Part shown: one piece after another, positions 8,715 through 17,298 of the stretch
Layout of the letters: each line of letters starts with the position of its first letter
Numbering within the stretch: position 1 is the first letter of the stretch
DNA from: Alistipes sp.
Lineage (GTDB): Bacteria > Bacteroidota > Bacteroidia > Bacteroidales > Rikenellaceae
Assembly: GCA_017421945.1 (NCBI GenBank)
Contig: JAFOHD010000075.1
Location: forward strand, 1 to 33,285
Direction of reading: 5' to 3'
Length of the DNA: 33,285 bases
The notes under the pieces: generated by a model
What the model saw: the letters and a program-made list of their open reading frames with translations, nothing else
Told to the model about the DNA's origin: nothing
The model's database searches: none
Position numbers and translations under genes: made by a program

Positions 8715-9650
8715 TTATTGTTTGTTGTTACTCTCTATTTTTCGCAGTGTGCGTTTTGTGCCCTTAATCTTCTTCACTGAGAAGTTGTGTCGTACGGCCC
8801 CCTGTGCAGCCTTTTGGCAGTAGGCTGCCGTGGCGGGCGTTACGGCAACCATTCCCTTGTTGATGCGAAGGGTGTTGCCGAGCATCGATCGCTTGGTGTA
8901 TGGAGCAATCAGCACCTCATACCAGGTGCATGCCAGGGCATATCTGCCTGCGCCGTAGCCCATGTGGTAACCGTCGCGTGTGAGGTCTTGAGGGTGGTTG
9001 TTTATAGCCGATTGACGCAACAACTGAATAGTTGTGCCTGCGGGGATTATAATCTCAATCTCGGGGTGAGCCTGAGCCGCAGTCTGCGAGGCATCCATTA
9101 TTGCGGCGAGCATCTTTCGGGAGTCTTTGTCATACTTGACAAACTCGCCATGTGTGCTGTTGGTGCTGTATGACCATGTCATGTGCCACGCAATGCGGGC
9201 ATTGGGTTGCGCCTGGCGGATGATTTTTATCAACTCACCCAGATAAGGCTCATAGCTGGAGTAGATGCCCGAGTTGCCCGATTGCTGTTGCAGGGTGATG
9301 ATGTCCCACTCACCCAACTTTAAGGCATCACTCAGTGAAAACTTATTCCTATGCTCTATCCAACGGTTTTCACCTTGTTTCGACTGTGTGAAGATGTAGG
9401 GGCTTTCGCTGTTTTGGTGAAAGTTGAAGTGCTGCTTCAGAGAGCATCCTCCGACAAAGAGGCGTGCTACCTCTACATTTTTCACATCCAGATTATCAAG
9501 CAGTGCAGGGATATACTCCATGCCGTCATCCGAGAAACTGTTGCCGATGGCAAGTATGCGCAACACACCATCATCGTGCGATTGGGCATAGGCTGCTGCG
9601 CTGTACGCAACCATAAATGTGGTTGCGAGCCAAATGATAAGTCGTTTCAT
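8715..9650 (-). CDS. DUF4886 exported SGNH-hydrolase-like protein
   Basis: A 311-residue protein of the DUF4886 family. A signal peptide is clear (MKRLIIWL, hydrophobic core, cleavage about AYA-Q at residue 22), so it is periplasmic or exported. SGNH features are visible: Ser38 in ILAIGNSFSDDG (block I), an LQQQSGNSG segment mid-protein, and the catalytic pair Asp226-x-x-His229 in DGYHMG (block V). Such enzymes usually remove or transfer acyl or acetyl groups on carbohydrates; the substrate here is unknown. The C-terminus is basic. It is the second gene of the lptD run, 9 bp downstream of lptD, which makes an envelope glycan or lipid substrate plausible but unproven. Confidence 0.88.
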   Translation of the reverse strand: MKRLIIWLATTFMVAYSAAAYAQSHDDGVLRILAIGNSFSDDGMEYIPALLDNLDVKNVEVARLFVGGCSLKQHFNFHQNSESPYIFTQSKQGENRWIEHRNKFSLSDALKLGEWDIITLQQQSGNSGIYSSYEPYLGELIKIIRQAQPNARIAWHMTWSYSTNSTHGEFVKYDKDSRKMLAAIMDASQTAAQAHPEIEIIIPAGTTIQLLRQSAINNHPQDLTRDGYHMGYGAGRYALACTWYEVLIAPYTKRSMLGNTLRINKGMVAVTPATAAYCQKAAQGAVRHNFSVKKIKGTKRTLRKIESNNKQ

Positions 9651-9659
9651 ACCCCGAGA

Positions 9660-12467
9660 TTAATAAAGGTTGTCGTACATTGATTGGCTCTTGTCGTACT
9701 TCAAATCCTGAAGTGATGCCGCTTTCACACCAATATGGAAACTCCAACTCTTGTAGTGACCGAAAGGAATCCACGAGAACGACATCTGCCAGCAGTGCAA
9801 GTCTCGTGTGATGTTGATTGATGTAGCCGAGAGTTTACCACTCGATATATCGAAACCTCCCGATATGGTAGCACCCATCTTCTGCGAGAAGGTCAAACTA
9901 CCATTGAAACCTATGGTCTGCGTGATGTTACGTTTGACTCCCGTAGTGCCGTTATTTACGTAGGAGACGTTGTAGTTGATGTTATAATTAAACCCAACAT
10001 TCCACGGCAGCGAGAAATCATAATATGTCTGCGCCATGTAACGTCTTCGCAGTGCGGGGTCCATTCGCCCATAGGGGTCGTAGAATGGATTTGTATATTC
10101 TGGAGGGATGCTATTGATATCGTTAATAGCAGGTATAGAGCTCTCGCGCGATTTGAACGAGTAGCCAAAGCTCCAGCCTGTGTTCATGATACGTCCCAAA
10201 TTACCTCGGCGCCAAGTGAGCTTGTCGTAGCGTTTACCCTGAGGTGTAACCTCATAAGGGTCGAGTGTCGCTCGCAGGTTGATGCCAAACTTTTTTGATA
10301 TTGATGAGCGGAGCGAGAGACTTATGGTCGATAGCTTCATTGAGTCGGCAAGGAAATTATATGAACCACTAATGCCCAAGTCATCGATGAGTTTCACCTT
10401 CTTGATTCCCGTGGTATCTCGCTTGCTCAGTACCTTCATCTCAAGACTTTGCGAGAGTGAGAACGACATGGACATACTTTCGCTTGTGGGCGGTACTCCA
10501 TAGGCATTTTCCGAGAATGGAGAATAGACCATCGTGCGACCAGTAGAGTCGCTCTGGATGGTTTGGTAGAATCCATACTTCTGATTTCCAAAGTTTGGCG
10601 AATATGAGAAGCTGATTTGTGGGTTTATGGTGTGGCGCAGAGCCTGCAACTTAAACTCTTTGTACTTCTCCTTCACTTGCCACATGCCATAAATGGTGGT
10701 GGACATTGATACACCCGCGTTGTAGTTATATAGGCGATAGAAACCATACTCAGGGTCGAGGTTCTTGACCTTGTTGGTGGTTGGGTCCCACTCGCGCTCA
10801 TTCTTCTTGAAATACCAACGCTCGGTGTAGTTTACGTTGGGTGTGATGTTGAGGTGATTGAACAGGCTGAACGATGCCTGGATAGGTATCGTGTGCTGAA
10901 TACCGTTACGCATCTTGTCCATGGTCTCTCGTGTGAAGATTGTGCTTTCGGTGGCATTCACCGAGTTGGTCAGCTTGGCCGAATATCCCATCGATATCTT
11001 CTCATACCAGCGGTCCTTACCCATCTTTAGCTTGCGCTTTAGCGGGAAGAACTTTGACACGTTGAATGAAATGTTGGGCAAAGTTGCAGATATCGCTTTT
11101 GTCTGCGAGTTCTGTGATACGGCCATGTTCATCGATAGCGAGAATGGTGTTCCCGCCCAATTCTTCGAGTATGAGATTGAAGAGTTGGTCTGCGTGGCAA
11201 GCATGTCGTTCAGATTGGTTGCCGAGTAGCGGCTGTAACCACTCGATGAAAGGTTCACTGAAGCCGAGAATGTTGAGCCGGGGTTTGCCTTGGGGTCTTG
11301 TGAGTGGGTCCACTGCAAGCGGAAGTTGTTCTGCTTGATAAAATCGGGGTCGCCCTTGTCACCTGTACGGATGCTTGCGTAGTTGAAGTTCAGGTTTCCT
11401 GAGTATTTGTATCGCTTGATATAGCGCGATGTTACCTGTGCCTCCCATGAGCCTAAAGTGTAGAATCCTCCCGTGAGGGTAAGGTCCATATATTGGCTCA
11501 AGGTGAAGTAATAACCCAGTCCTCGCATAAAGAAACCTCGGCGAGCCTCCTCGCCATATGAAGGCATCAGAATACCGGACTTTGGTCCTGAGCTCAAGGG
11601 GAAGAAACCCTCGGGCAAGCCGAGGAACGGGATGTGCACATCCTCAATGACCAAGTGGCCAGGGCCCATGATTACCTTTCCGTTTTTGCCGGTCTTAACC
11701 TTGGCCTTCGACATCCAATAGTAGAAGTGAGGGGCTTCGGTCTGCTCACAAGTGGTGTACATACCTTCGCCGATGTTGATAGTGTTGTCCTCCATTCGCT
11801 TCACGGCATGACCTACAAGCCATCCGTCACCTTGCTGAGTGGCAATATTCTTAATCTTGGCACGCTGTGTTTCAATGTTATATTTAATCGTGTCCATATT
11901 AAGTTTGCTGCCACCCTGAACAAATTCCGGGCGGGTAACCACCACTTCGGTACCTGTCGAGTCGGTCTTGCCGAATGCGTAAATCTCCTTGTTGTCGAGG
12001 TCGATGTTCATGAAATCGGCCTTGAGTTGCATGTTGTCATACATCACCTCACCCTGCTCGTATAGGTGTACGGTGTTGTTGCGCAAATCGTAATGTAGAG
12101 AGTCCTTTGCCTTACCTGTGATAACTGCATTCAATCCTGTCCCCTTGCCTGATGTTCGCTGACGTTGAGCAATGCTGTCGGTCAATGCAGCGAGTAGGGT
12201 ATCAACATTGATTGCAATGGTTGAATCTCGCTGCGATTCCTGCTGTGGCTCTTCTTGGCGTCTTACCTGACGACGTTGTGTGCGCTGCCTTTTTGCTGTT
12301 GTGTCTTGCTCTGTTGTGCGATAGGCATCGAACGAGTATATTGCATGCTGCAAAGGAGCAGATCCAACGACAATCTGCACAAATAGCAGTAGTACTGCTA
12401 CCGAAAGGATATATTTAACTCTAATTTTACCCAAAATATCAATATTTTTTTGTACCTTTGCCGACAA
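9660..12467 (-). CDS. lptD: Bacteroidota-type LPS assembly protein LptD
   Basis: LptD is the outer-membrane beta-barrel that inserts lipopolysaccharide into the outer leaflet. The 935-residue product has an N-terminal hydrophobic export segment (about residues 18-38), a Gln/Arg-rich linker (58-85), an OstA/LptA-like beta-jellyroll region (about 100-235, with YDNMQLKADFMNIDLDNKEIYAFG-like text split across strands) and a long barrel rich in alternating aromatic and polar strands to an aromatic C-terminus. No ATG is available before residue ~130, so the start must be non-ATG: TTG at 12467, or TTG at 12434, which would give a more compact signal peptide (GKIRVKYILS then hydrophobic). It heads an eight-gene minus-strand run and has a promoter at 12527-12560. 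Identity is strong; the exact start is uncertain. Confidence 0.9.
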   Translation of the reverse strand: MSAKVQKNIDILGKIRVKYILSVAVLLLFVQIVVGSAPLQHAIYSFDAYRTTEQDTTAKRQRTQRRQVRRQEEPQQESQRDSTIAINVDTLLAALTDSIAQRQRTSGKGTGLNAVITGKAKDSLHYDLRNNTVHLYEQGEVMYDNMQLKADFMNIDLDNKEIYAFGKTDSTGTEVVVTRPEFVQGGSKLNMDTIKYNIETQRAKIKNIATQQGDGWLVGHAVKRMEDNTINIGEGMYTTCEQTEAPHFYYWMSKAKVKTGKNGKVIMGPGHLVIEDVHIPFLGLPEGFFPLSSGPKSGILMPSYGEEARRGFFMRGLGYYFTLSQYMDLTLTGGFYTLGSWEAQVTSRYIKRYKYSGNLNFNYASIRTGDKGDPDFIKQNNFRLQWTHSQDPKANPGSTFSASVNLSSSGYSRYSATNLNDMLATQTNSSISYSKNWAGTPFSLSMNMAVSQNSQTKAISATLPNISFNVSKFFPLKRKLKMGKDRWYEKISMGYSAKLTNSVNATESTIFTRETMDKMRNGIQHTIPIQASFSLFNHLNITPNVNYTERWYFKKNEREWDPTTNKVKNLDPEYGFYRLYNYNAGVSMSTTIYGMWQVKEKYKEFKLQALRHTINPQISFSYSPNFGNQKYGFYQTIQSDSTGRTMVYSPFSENAYGVPPTSESMSMSFSLSQSLEMKVLSKRDTTGIKKVKLIDDLGISGSYNFLADSMKLSTISLSLRSSISKKFGINLRATLDPYEVTPQGKRYDKLTWRRGNLGRIMNTGWSFGYSFKSRESSIPAINDINSIPPEYTNPFYDPYGRMDPALRRRYMAQTYYDFSLPWNVGFNYNINYNVSYVNNGTTGVKRNITQTIGFNGSLTFSQKMGATISGGFDISSGKLSATSINITRDLHCWQMSFSWIPFGHYKSWSFHIGVKAASLQDLKYDKSQSMYDNLY
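12453..12460 (+). promoter_or_regulatory. Putative -7 box for the amidase-to-YhcH run
   Basis: TACCTTTG matches the TAnnTTTG element on the plus strand. The upstream element is weak: TTTA at 12426-12429 with a 23-nt spacer instead of TTTG with about 19-22. If used, transcription starts near 12467 and the amidase leader is about 108 nt. Confidence 0.45.
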
Positions 12468-12476
12468 GTCGGCAAA
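12457..12476. repeat. Perfect 20-bp palindrome over lptD start and opposing -7 box
   Basis: TTTGCCGAC-AA-GTCGGCAAA is a perfect 9-bp inverted repeat with a 2-nt spacer. It contains the TTG at 12465-12467, the candidate lptD start, and its left four bases are the TTTG of the plus-strand -7 box TACCTTTG. It is positioned like an operator able to affect both divergent transcription units, or like an RNA hairpin that would mask the lptD start. Confidence 0.55.
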
Positions 12477-12480
12477 ACCG

Positions 12481-12514
12481 CCACAGGAGGCCTTGTGAGG
12501 CTTGTGTGTTGTGG
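12481..12514 (-). promoter_or_regulatory. Nested hairpin in lptD leader
   Basis: Read as lptD mRNA, CCACA and TGTGG (outer arms, 12510-12514 and 12481-12485) enclose an inner GCCT-CACA-AGGC hairpin (12490-12501). It falls wholly within the predicted leader, between promoter and start codon. Short stems make this suggestive only; it could modulate translation or mRNA stability. Confidence 0.35.
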
Positions 12515-12526
12515 TATTTTAACCGA

Positions 12527-12560
12527 CAAATATAGCGTTTTTTTATGGAATAACATCAAA
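12527..12560 (-). promoter_or_regulatory. Bacteroides-type promoter of lptD operon
   Basis: On the minus strand, TTTG (12557-12560), a 22-nt spacer and TATATTTG (12527-12534) match the Bacteroidota promoter consensus. The predicted transcript starts near 12520, giving a leader of about 50 nt to the TTG at 12467 or about 85 nt to the TTG at 12434. Confidence 0.65.
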
Positions 12561-12574
12561 AAAATGTAGTTTTT

Positions 12575-13741
12575 ATGAAACATGTAATTAGGTTATTGCT
12601 GATTATATCCGTTATGCTCTTTGCGAGTGTTCCCGTTTCTGCTCAAAATTCAGAGGCGGGGGTTGGTGTTATTGTCATTGATGCGGGTCATGGAGGTATC
12701 TTTCCTGGAGCTGTTTATGGCAAGGTGAAAGAGAAAGATTTGAACCTGAAAGTGGCTCTGTATTTGGGAGCTTTGATTGAAAAGGAGTTGCCCGATATTA
12801 AGGTGGTATATACCCGTAAAACCGATATTGCGTTGGGAAAAACTCTAAGTGAAGACTTGACCGCCCGCGCTAATATAGCCAATGAGGCGGGAGGTGATTT
12901 TTTTATCTCAATACATGCCAATGCCGCACCCAAGGCTACGTCGGTCTATGGTACCGAGACCATAATCATGGGCGAGAGTGAGAAGGAGACTCGTTATAAT
13001 GAGAGTGCCTTATACAACAATAATAAGGACGAACTCATTGATATGTCGGATGAGAATACTGCGGCAATGGTGAGGGCTTATATTCAGAATTTGCAGTTCA
13101 CCTATGGCGAGTATAGTGAGATGATGGCGCGAATAATGCAGGCACATTACGCAAAGGGTGGCCGCAATGCTCGCAGGGTTAATAGACAGCTGCTGAAGGT
13201 GTTGTATGCGACCGATATGCCGAGTGTTTTGACCGAGATAGGTTTTATGTCCAATGCAAAGGAGTTGGCGTATATGAATTCCGAGAAGGGACAGCGTGCG
13301 CTTGCCCGCATGTTGTGTGATGCGGTTAAGGAATATGTGTCGCATATAAACCGACTTTCGGGTGGCACAACTGTGGTTGAGCACGATGAGAAAGCCCAAA
13401 ATAAGAAGCCTCAAAGCGAATCTGTGGTAAAGATTACCAATGAGGCTGCTTCTGAAACTGCAAAGCCTGCTGCTGTGGAGAAGTCTGTTGCGGGAGTTGC
13501 TGCTGATGGCTATACGATTCAGGTGCTTGCATCAGATAAGAAGATAAAACTCAATGATGGCCAATTCAAGAGCTATCGAGGTAGGGTGAAGTGTTATAAT
13601 GGCAGCGGTACTTTGAAGTATAAGTATTGCTACGGTGAGTTTACAACGCGTGCCGAGGCGCAGAGCAAACTGCCAACGCTGCGACGAGAGTTCAAGGGAG
13701 CCTTTGTGGTGCATTTTCAGGGTGATAAAATCGTGAAATAG
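12575..13741 (+). CDS. N-acetylmuramoyl-L-alanine amidase with C-terminal SPOR-like domain
   Basis: A periplasmic peptidoglycan hydrolase that cleaves the bond between N-acetylmuramic acid and L-alanine of the stem peptide, used in daughter-cell separation. The 388-residue product has a signal peptide (cleavage about VSA-Q at residue 23), then an Amidase_3 domain with zinc ligands His39 (DAGHGG), Glu53 and His114 (SIHANAA) and the catalytic Glu221 (TEIGFMSN). A low-complexity Lys/Ala/Glu linker (about 265-305) leads to a terminal 75-residue domain (YTIQVLAS..., YCYGEFTTRAEA...) that fits SPOR, which binds denuded septal glycan. It is the first gene rightward from the divergent region; the MCE gene follows after 17 bp. 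Start ATG at 12575 is the only reasonable choice. Confidence 0.94.
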   Translation: MKHVIRLLLIISVMLFASVPVSAQNSEAGVGVIVIDAGHGGIFPGAVYGKVKEKDLNLKVALYLGALIEKELPDIKVVYTRKTDIALGKTLSEDLTARANIANEAGGDFFISIHANAAPKATSVYGTETIIMGESEKETRYNESALYNNNKDELIDMSDENTAAMVRAYIQNLQFTYGEYSEMMARIMQAHYAKGGRNARRVNRQLLKVLYATDMPSVLTEIGFMSNAKELAYMNSEKGQRALARMLCDAVKEYVSHINRLSGGTTVVEHDEKAQNKKPQSESVVKITNEAASETAKPAAVEKSVAGVAADGYTIQVLASDKKIKLNDGQFKSYRGRVKCYNGSGTLKYKYCYGEFTTRAEAQSKLPTLRREFKGAFVVHFQGDKIVK

Positions 13742-13758
13742 AAGAAAAATTGTGAAAT

Positions 13759-14793
13759 ATGAAAAGAGAAATCAAAGTTGGATTATTCGCTGTTGCAATG
13801 TTGCTCATTGGATGGGGCGTTATCAAGTATCTTAAGGGGGTGGATGTGTTTAGCACAAATAACACCTATTACGCTTATTACGATCAGGTGGGTGGTATTC
13901 AGCCGGCGTCGTATGTTATGATTTACGGTGTGAAGGTCGGTACGGTAACAAATGTTACTCTTGACCAGGACCCATCAAAAGGCGTTGAGGTCGAGTTGGT
14001 GATTGATAAACGTTACAAGTTGCCAACCGACTCCAAAGCAAAGATTTTTAGTGACGGTTTGATGGGCGGTAAGGCGATAGAGATTATCTATGGTCAGTCT
14101 GCTGAGATTATACCTAACGGCGGAAGCATCGAGGCTGCCAAGTCGGTTGATTTGATGGAGGTGGCAGGCTCTGAGATTGAGAATCTGCTGGCTAAGGTGA
14201 CTACCATAATGGATAACCTCACCACTACCCTCGAGAGTGTGAATGCTTTGATGGCACAGAACACCGAGAATATTACCAGCATCGTATCGAATGTTGATGG
14301 TATTACGGGTAATGCCAACGATATGCTTGCTAAGGAGCGTGCGCACTTGGAGGAGGCTTTGGAGTCGCTTGGTAAGTTCTCGAAGAGTCTTGGTGATAAT
14401 TCCGAGCAGATTGAATCCATTATCGGTAATCTGAATACTTTCTCGTCACAGTTGGCGCAGTCCAACCTTATTGCCGAGGTTGAGGGTGCTGTTGCGCAGC
14501 TCAATGCGGTGTTGGCATCTGTTAATAACAAAGAGGGCAGTGTGGGCAAGATGCTTTCTGATGGCGAACTGTATGAGAACCTCACCGCCGCGAGTGATAA
14601 CTTATCAACTCTTTTGGCAGACTTAAAGGAAAATCCTTATCGTTACATCAACGTATCGGTGTTTGGCAGTAATCCTCAGAAGAAGGTCGAGAAGGCAAAG
14701 GCAAAGGCAGAAAAGCGAGCTATCAAACGTGCTGATGAGGCTGCTGAAGCTGCCGCTGAAGAGGCTAAGAAAGCAGCCAAGGCGGCTCAATAA
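13759..14793 (+). CDS. MCE domain (MlaD-like) envelope lipid transport protein
   Basis: A 344-residue protein with one N-terminal membrane anchor (residues about 7-24) and a single MCE domain (about 38-115), with the characteristic VGGIQPASYVMIYGVKVGTV segment. MlaD-type proteins form periplasmic hexameric rings that bind phospholipid and, with an MlaE permease and MlaF ATPase, move lipids between membranes to keep the outer membrane asymmetric. After the MCE domain comes a long helical, probably coiled-coil stretch (about 140-300) and a Lys/Ala/Glu-rich tail. No mlaE or mlaF lies in the window. It lies between the amidase (17 bp) and mutS2 (10 bp). The family is certain; the precise substrate is not. 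Confidence 0.92.
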   Translation: MKREIKVGLFAVAMLLIGWGVIKYLKGVDVFSTNNTYYAYYDQVGGIQPASYVMIYGVKVGTVTNVTLDQDPSKGVEVELVIDKRYKLPTDSKAKIFSDGLMGGKAIEIIYGQSAEIIPNGGSIEAAKSVDLMEVAGSEIENLLAKVTTIMDNLTTTLESVNALMAQNTENITSIVSNVDGITGNANDMLAKERAHLEEALESLGKFSKSLGDNSEQIESIIGNLNTFSSQLAQSNLIAEVEGAVAQLNAVLASVNNKEGSVGKMLSDGELYENLTAASDNLSTLLADLKENPYRYINVSVFGSNPQKKVEKAKAKAEKRAIKRADEAAEAAAEEAKKAAKAAQ

Positions 14794-14803
14794 TGGTTGA
14801 GTG

Positions 14804-17296
14804 ATGATATATCCTGTAAATTTTGAACAAAAGATAGGTTTTGATCGCCTGCGAGAGCAGGTCGTTGCGCTATGTAATACGCAGGCCGCTCGGAATATTA
14901 TTTGTTCCGAGGGGTTTTCTGTGTCGCGGAGTGAGATAGAGCTCCGTCAGGATATTGCCGATGAGATGCGTGTGCTGCTGATGCTTGAGCCCGACTCTCC
15001 GCGCGATGAGTTCCCCGACATGGAGGAAGTCTTGTCGAAGGTTGGGGTTGAAGGCGTATTTCTTTCGGTCGAGGAGGTTGTCATCCTGCGTCAGGCATTG
15101 ACGGCTGTGGGTAACATGGTGGGTTTTGTCATGAGTCGCAGCGAGGAACGCTATCCACGTCTGCGCGAGCGTAGTGCCACGGTCTGTATCTTCCCCGATA
15201 TTATCCGCCGAATAAATCAGTTGGTGGATGATGAGGGTAGCATCCGTGACGGTGCATCGCACGAACTTCTTGCTATACGCCGAGCCATACGTGAACACGA
15301 AGGTCAGGTTGCAAAACGTCTGCAGCAGGTGTTGAGTAATGCCAAGCGTGCAGGCGTGGTTGATGCCGATGCCATGATTTCCATTCGTGAGGGCCGTGCC
15401 GTGATACCTGTGTCGGCAGCCAATAAACGTAAGCTCAACGGTTTTATTCATGACGAGTCGGCTACGGGCCGCACGTTCTACATTGAGCCCGTCGAGGTTG
15501 TAGAACTCAACAATCAGCTCAAGGAGTTGGAATATGCCGAGCGCAGGGAGATTGTGCGCCTGCTCACCGAATTTACCGAGGAGCTTCGTCCCGATGCCGA
15601 GCCCATTGCTGATGCGGGTGAATATCTGGCATATATCGATGCTGTGAGGGCGAAGGCTCGCTGGGCTATTGAGAATGGCGCGGGCAAGCCCATCGTGTCG
15701 GACGATGACCGCATGGTGTTGCGCCATGCCGTGCATCCTCTGCTGGCGCAGACGCTCAAGCGCGAGAAGAAGGAGGTAGTGCCTTTGGATATGCAGCTCG
15801 ATAAGGAGAAGCACATTCTGGTTATCTCGGGCCCCAATGCCGGAGGTAAGTCGGTGTGCCTGAAGACTACGGGCATTGTGCAGTATATGTTCCAGTGCGG
15901 ATTCCCCGTGACGGCAGGCGAGATGAGCGAGTTGCCTGTATTTGAGAGTATATGTATTGACATAGGCGATGAGCAGTCGATGGACAACGATCTTTCGACA
16001 TATTCGTCTCATCTGTTGAATATGAAAAATATGTTGCAGGCCGCATCACCCCGCACCCTCGTTCTTATAGATGAGTTTGGTTCGGGTACCGAGCCTGTTA
16101 TTGGTGGTGCCATTGCCGAGGCCATCCTTGAGCGACTGCTCGAGAAGGGGTGCTACGGAGTTATCACCACCCACTACTCCAATATTAAGTATTATGCCAC
16201 AGGCACCGATGGTATAGCCAATGGAGCCATGATGTTCGATGTGCAGAATATATGTCCTCTGTTTAAGCTTGAGCAGGGTAAGCCGGGTAGTTCGTTTGCT
16301 ATTGAGATAGCCCGTAAGATAGGTCTTCCCGAGGATATTATCCGTACGGCAAGCAACAAGGCCGGTAGTGACCATATAAATCTGGAGCGTCAGCTGCGAG
16401 AGATTGCCCGTGACCGCCGCTATTGGTCGCAGAAGCGTGATCGCATACGTCAGACCGACCGCAAGGTTGAGGAGTTGGAGTCAAGCTATGAGCAGCAACT
16501 CTCACGCATCAAGGAGGAGCGTCGTGAGATTATCTTAAAGGCCAAGGAGGAGGCGCAGCGCATGATTGCCGATGCCAACCGCCAGATTGAGAATACCATT
16601 CGCACCATCAAGGAGGCTCAGGCCGAGAAGGAACTCACCCGCATGGCACGCCGCGAGCTGGATGAGTTCAAGACCTCGGTCGAGCAGACCGAATCATCAT
16701 TCAATAGCGAGCAGGTTGACCGTGAGATGGAACGCCTGAAGCGTCGCAAGCAACGCCGCGAGGAGAATAAGCAACGTCAGGGTACAGCCACTCCAAAGAC
16801 GGAAGTTGCGGTTGCTGCTCCCAAACCTATTGAGGTAGGCTCGAAGGTGAAGATTGAGGGTCAGGAGGTGCTGGGCGTTGTGCAGAGCATAAAGGGCAAG
16901 AAGGCGCAGGTGGCCTTTGGTCAGATACTTACGATGGTCGAGAAGTCGAAACTTGTCGTGGTGTCGAATGCTGAGTATAAGAAGTCTGTTCGCCCCACGC
17001 AGGCACGCACCGTGTTGTCGGTTGATATATCATCGCGCAAGCTCAACTTCCGCGACAGTGTGGATGTCAGGGGTATGCGAGCCGCCGAGGCATTGGAGGT
17101 GGTGCAGGATTTGGTCGATGATGCGCTGATGGTAGGTGTGGGAGGCGTTACAATCCTTCATGGCAAGGGTACAGGAGCCTTGCAGCAGGAGATACGCCGC
17201 TATCTGCGTACCATCCCGGAAGTGGAATCGGCCAAGGATGAGCATGCTGATAGAGGTGGCGCAGGAATTACGGTTGTAAGATTCAAAAACGAATAG
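14804..17296 (+). CDS. mutS2: MutS2 family ATPase with Smr domain
   Basis: An 830-residue MutS2 protein. This branch of the MutS family does not work in mismatch repair; it suppresses homologous recombination and in some bacteria acts on collided ribosomes. In order: a helical core (1-320), the MutS-type ATPase with Walker A GPNAGGKS (343-350), LIDEFGSGTEP and ITTHYSNIKYYA segments, a long charged coiled coil (about 520-650), a small KOW-like beta region (about 680-730) and a C-terminal Smr nuclease domain with VDVRGM and HGKGTG (His786). The ATG at 14804 is preferred to the GTG one codon earlier. It is 10 bp after the MCE gene and 2 bp before murF-alr. Confidence 0.96.
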   Translation: MIYPVNFEQKIGFDRLREQVVALCNTQAARNIICSEGFSVSRSEIELRQDIADEMRVLLMLEPDSPRDEFPDMEEVLSKVGVEGVFLSVEEVVILRQALTAVGNMVGFVMSRSEERYPRLRERSATVCIFPDIIRRINQLVDDEGSIRDGASHELLAIRRAIREHEGQVAKRLQQVLSNAKRAGVVDADAMISIREGRAVIPVSAANKRKLNGFIHDESATGRTFYIEPVEVVELNNQLKELEYAERREIVRLLTEFTEELRPDAEPIADAGEYLAYIDAVRAKARWAIENGAGKPIVSDDDRMVLRHAVHPLLAQTLKREKKEVVPLDMQLDKEKHILVISGPNAGGKSVCLKTTGIVQYMFQCGFPVTAGEMSELPVFESICIDIGDEQSMDNDLSTYSSHLLNMKNMLQAASPRTLVLIDEFGSGTEPVIGGAIAEAILERLLEKGCYGVITTHYSNIKYYATGTDGIANGAMMFDVQNICPLFKLEQGKPGSSFAIEIARKIGLPEDIIRTASNKAGSDHINLERQLREIARDRRYWSQKRDRIRQTDRKVEELESSYEQQLSRIKEERREIILKAKEEAQRMIADANRQIENTIRTIKEAQAEKELTRMARRELDEFKTSVEQTESSFNSEQVDREMERLKRRKQRREENKQRQGTATPKTEVAVAAPKPIEVGSKVKIEGQEVLGVVQSIKGKKAQVAFGQILTMVEKSKLVVVSNAEYKKSVRPTQARTVLSVDISSRKLNFRDSVDVRGMRAAEALEVVQDLVDDALMVGVGGVTILHGKGTGALQQEIRRYLRTIPEVESAKDEHADRGGAGITVVRFKNE

Positions 17297-17298
17297 TC

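Noticed and set aside
12398..12583. 61-codon minus-strand frame starting upstream of lptD
   Set aside because: It spans the lptD promoter and its start region in another frame, has no family-like sequence and would put the start codon upstream of the predicted transcript.
14870..16012. 380-codon minus-strand open frame opposite mutS2
   Set aside because: It is antisense to the conserved mutS2 ATPase region and its translation is Arg/His/Leu/Gln-rich with no domain pattern, the expected shadow of a conserved coding strand.
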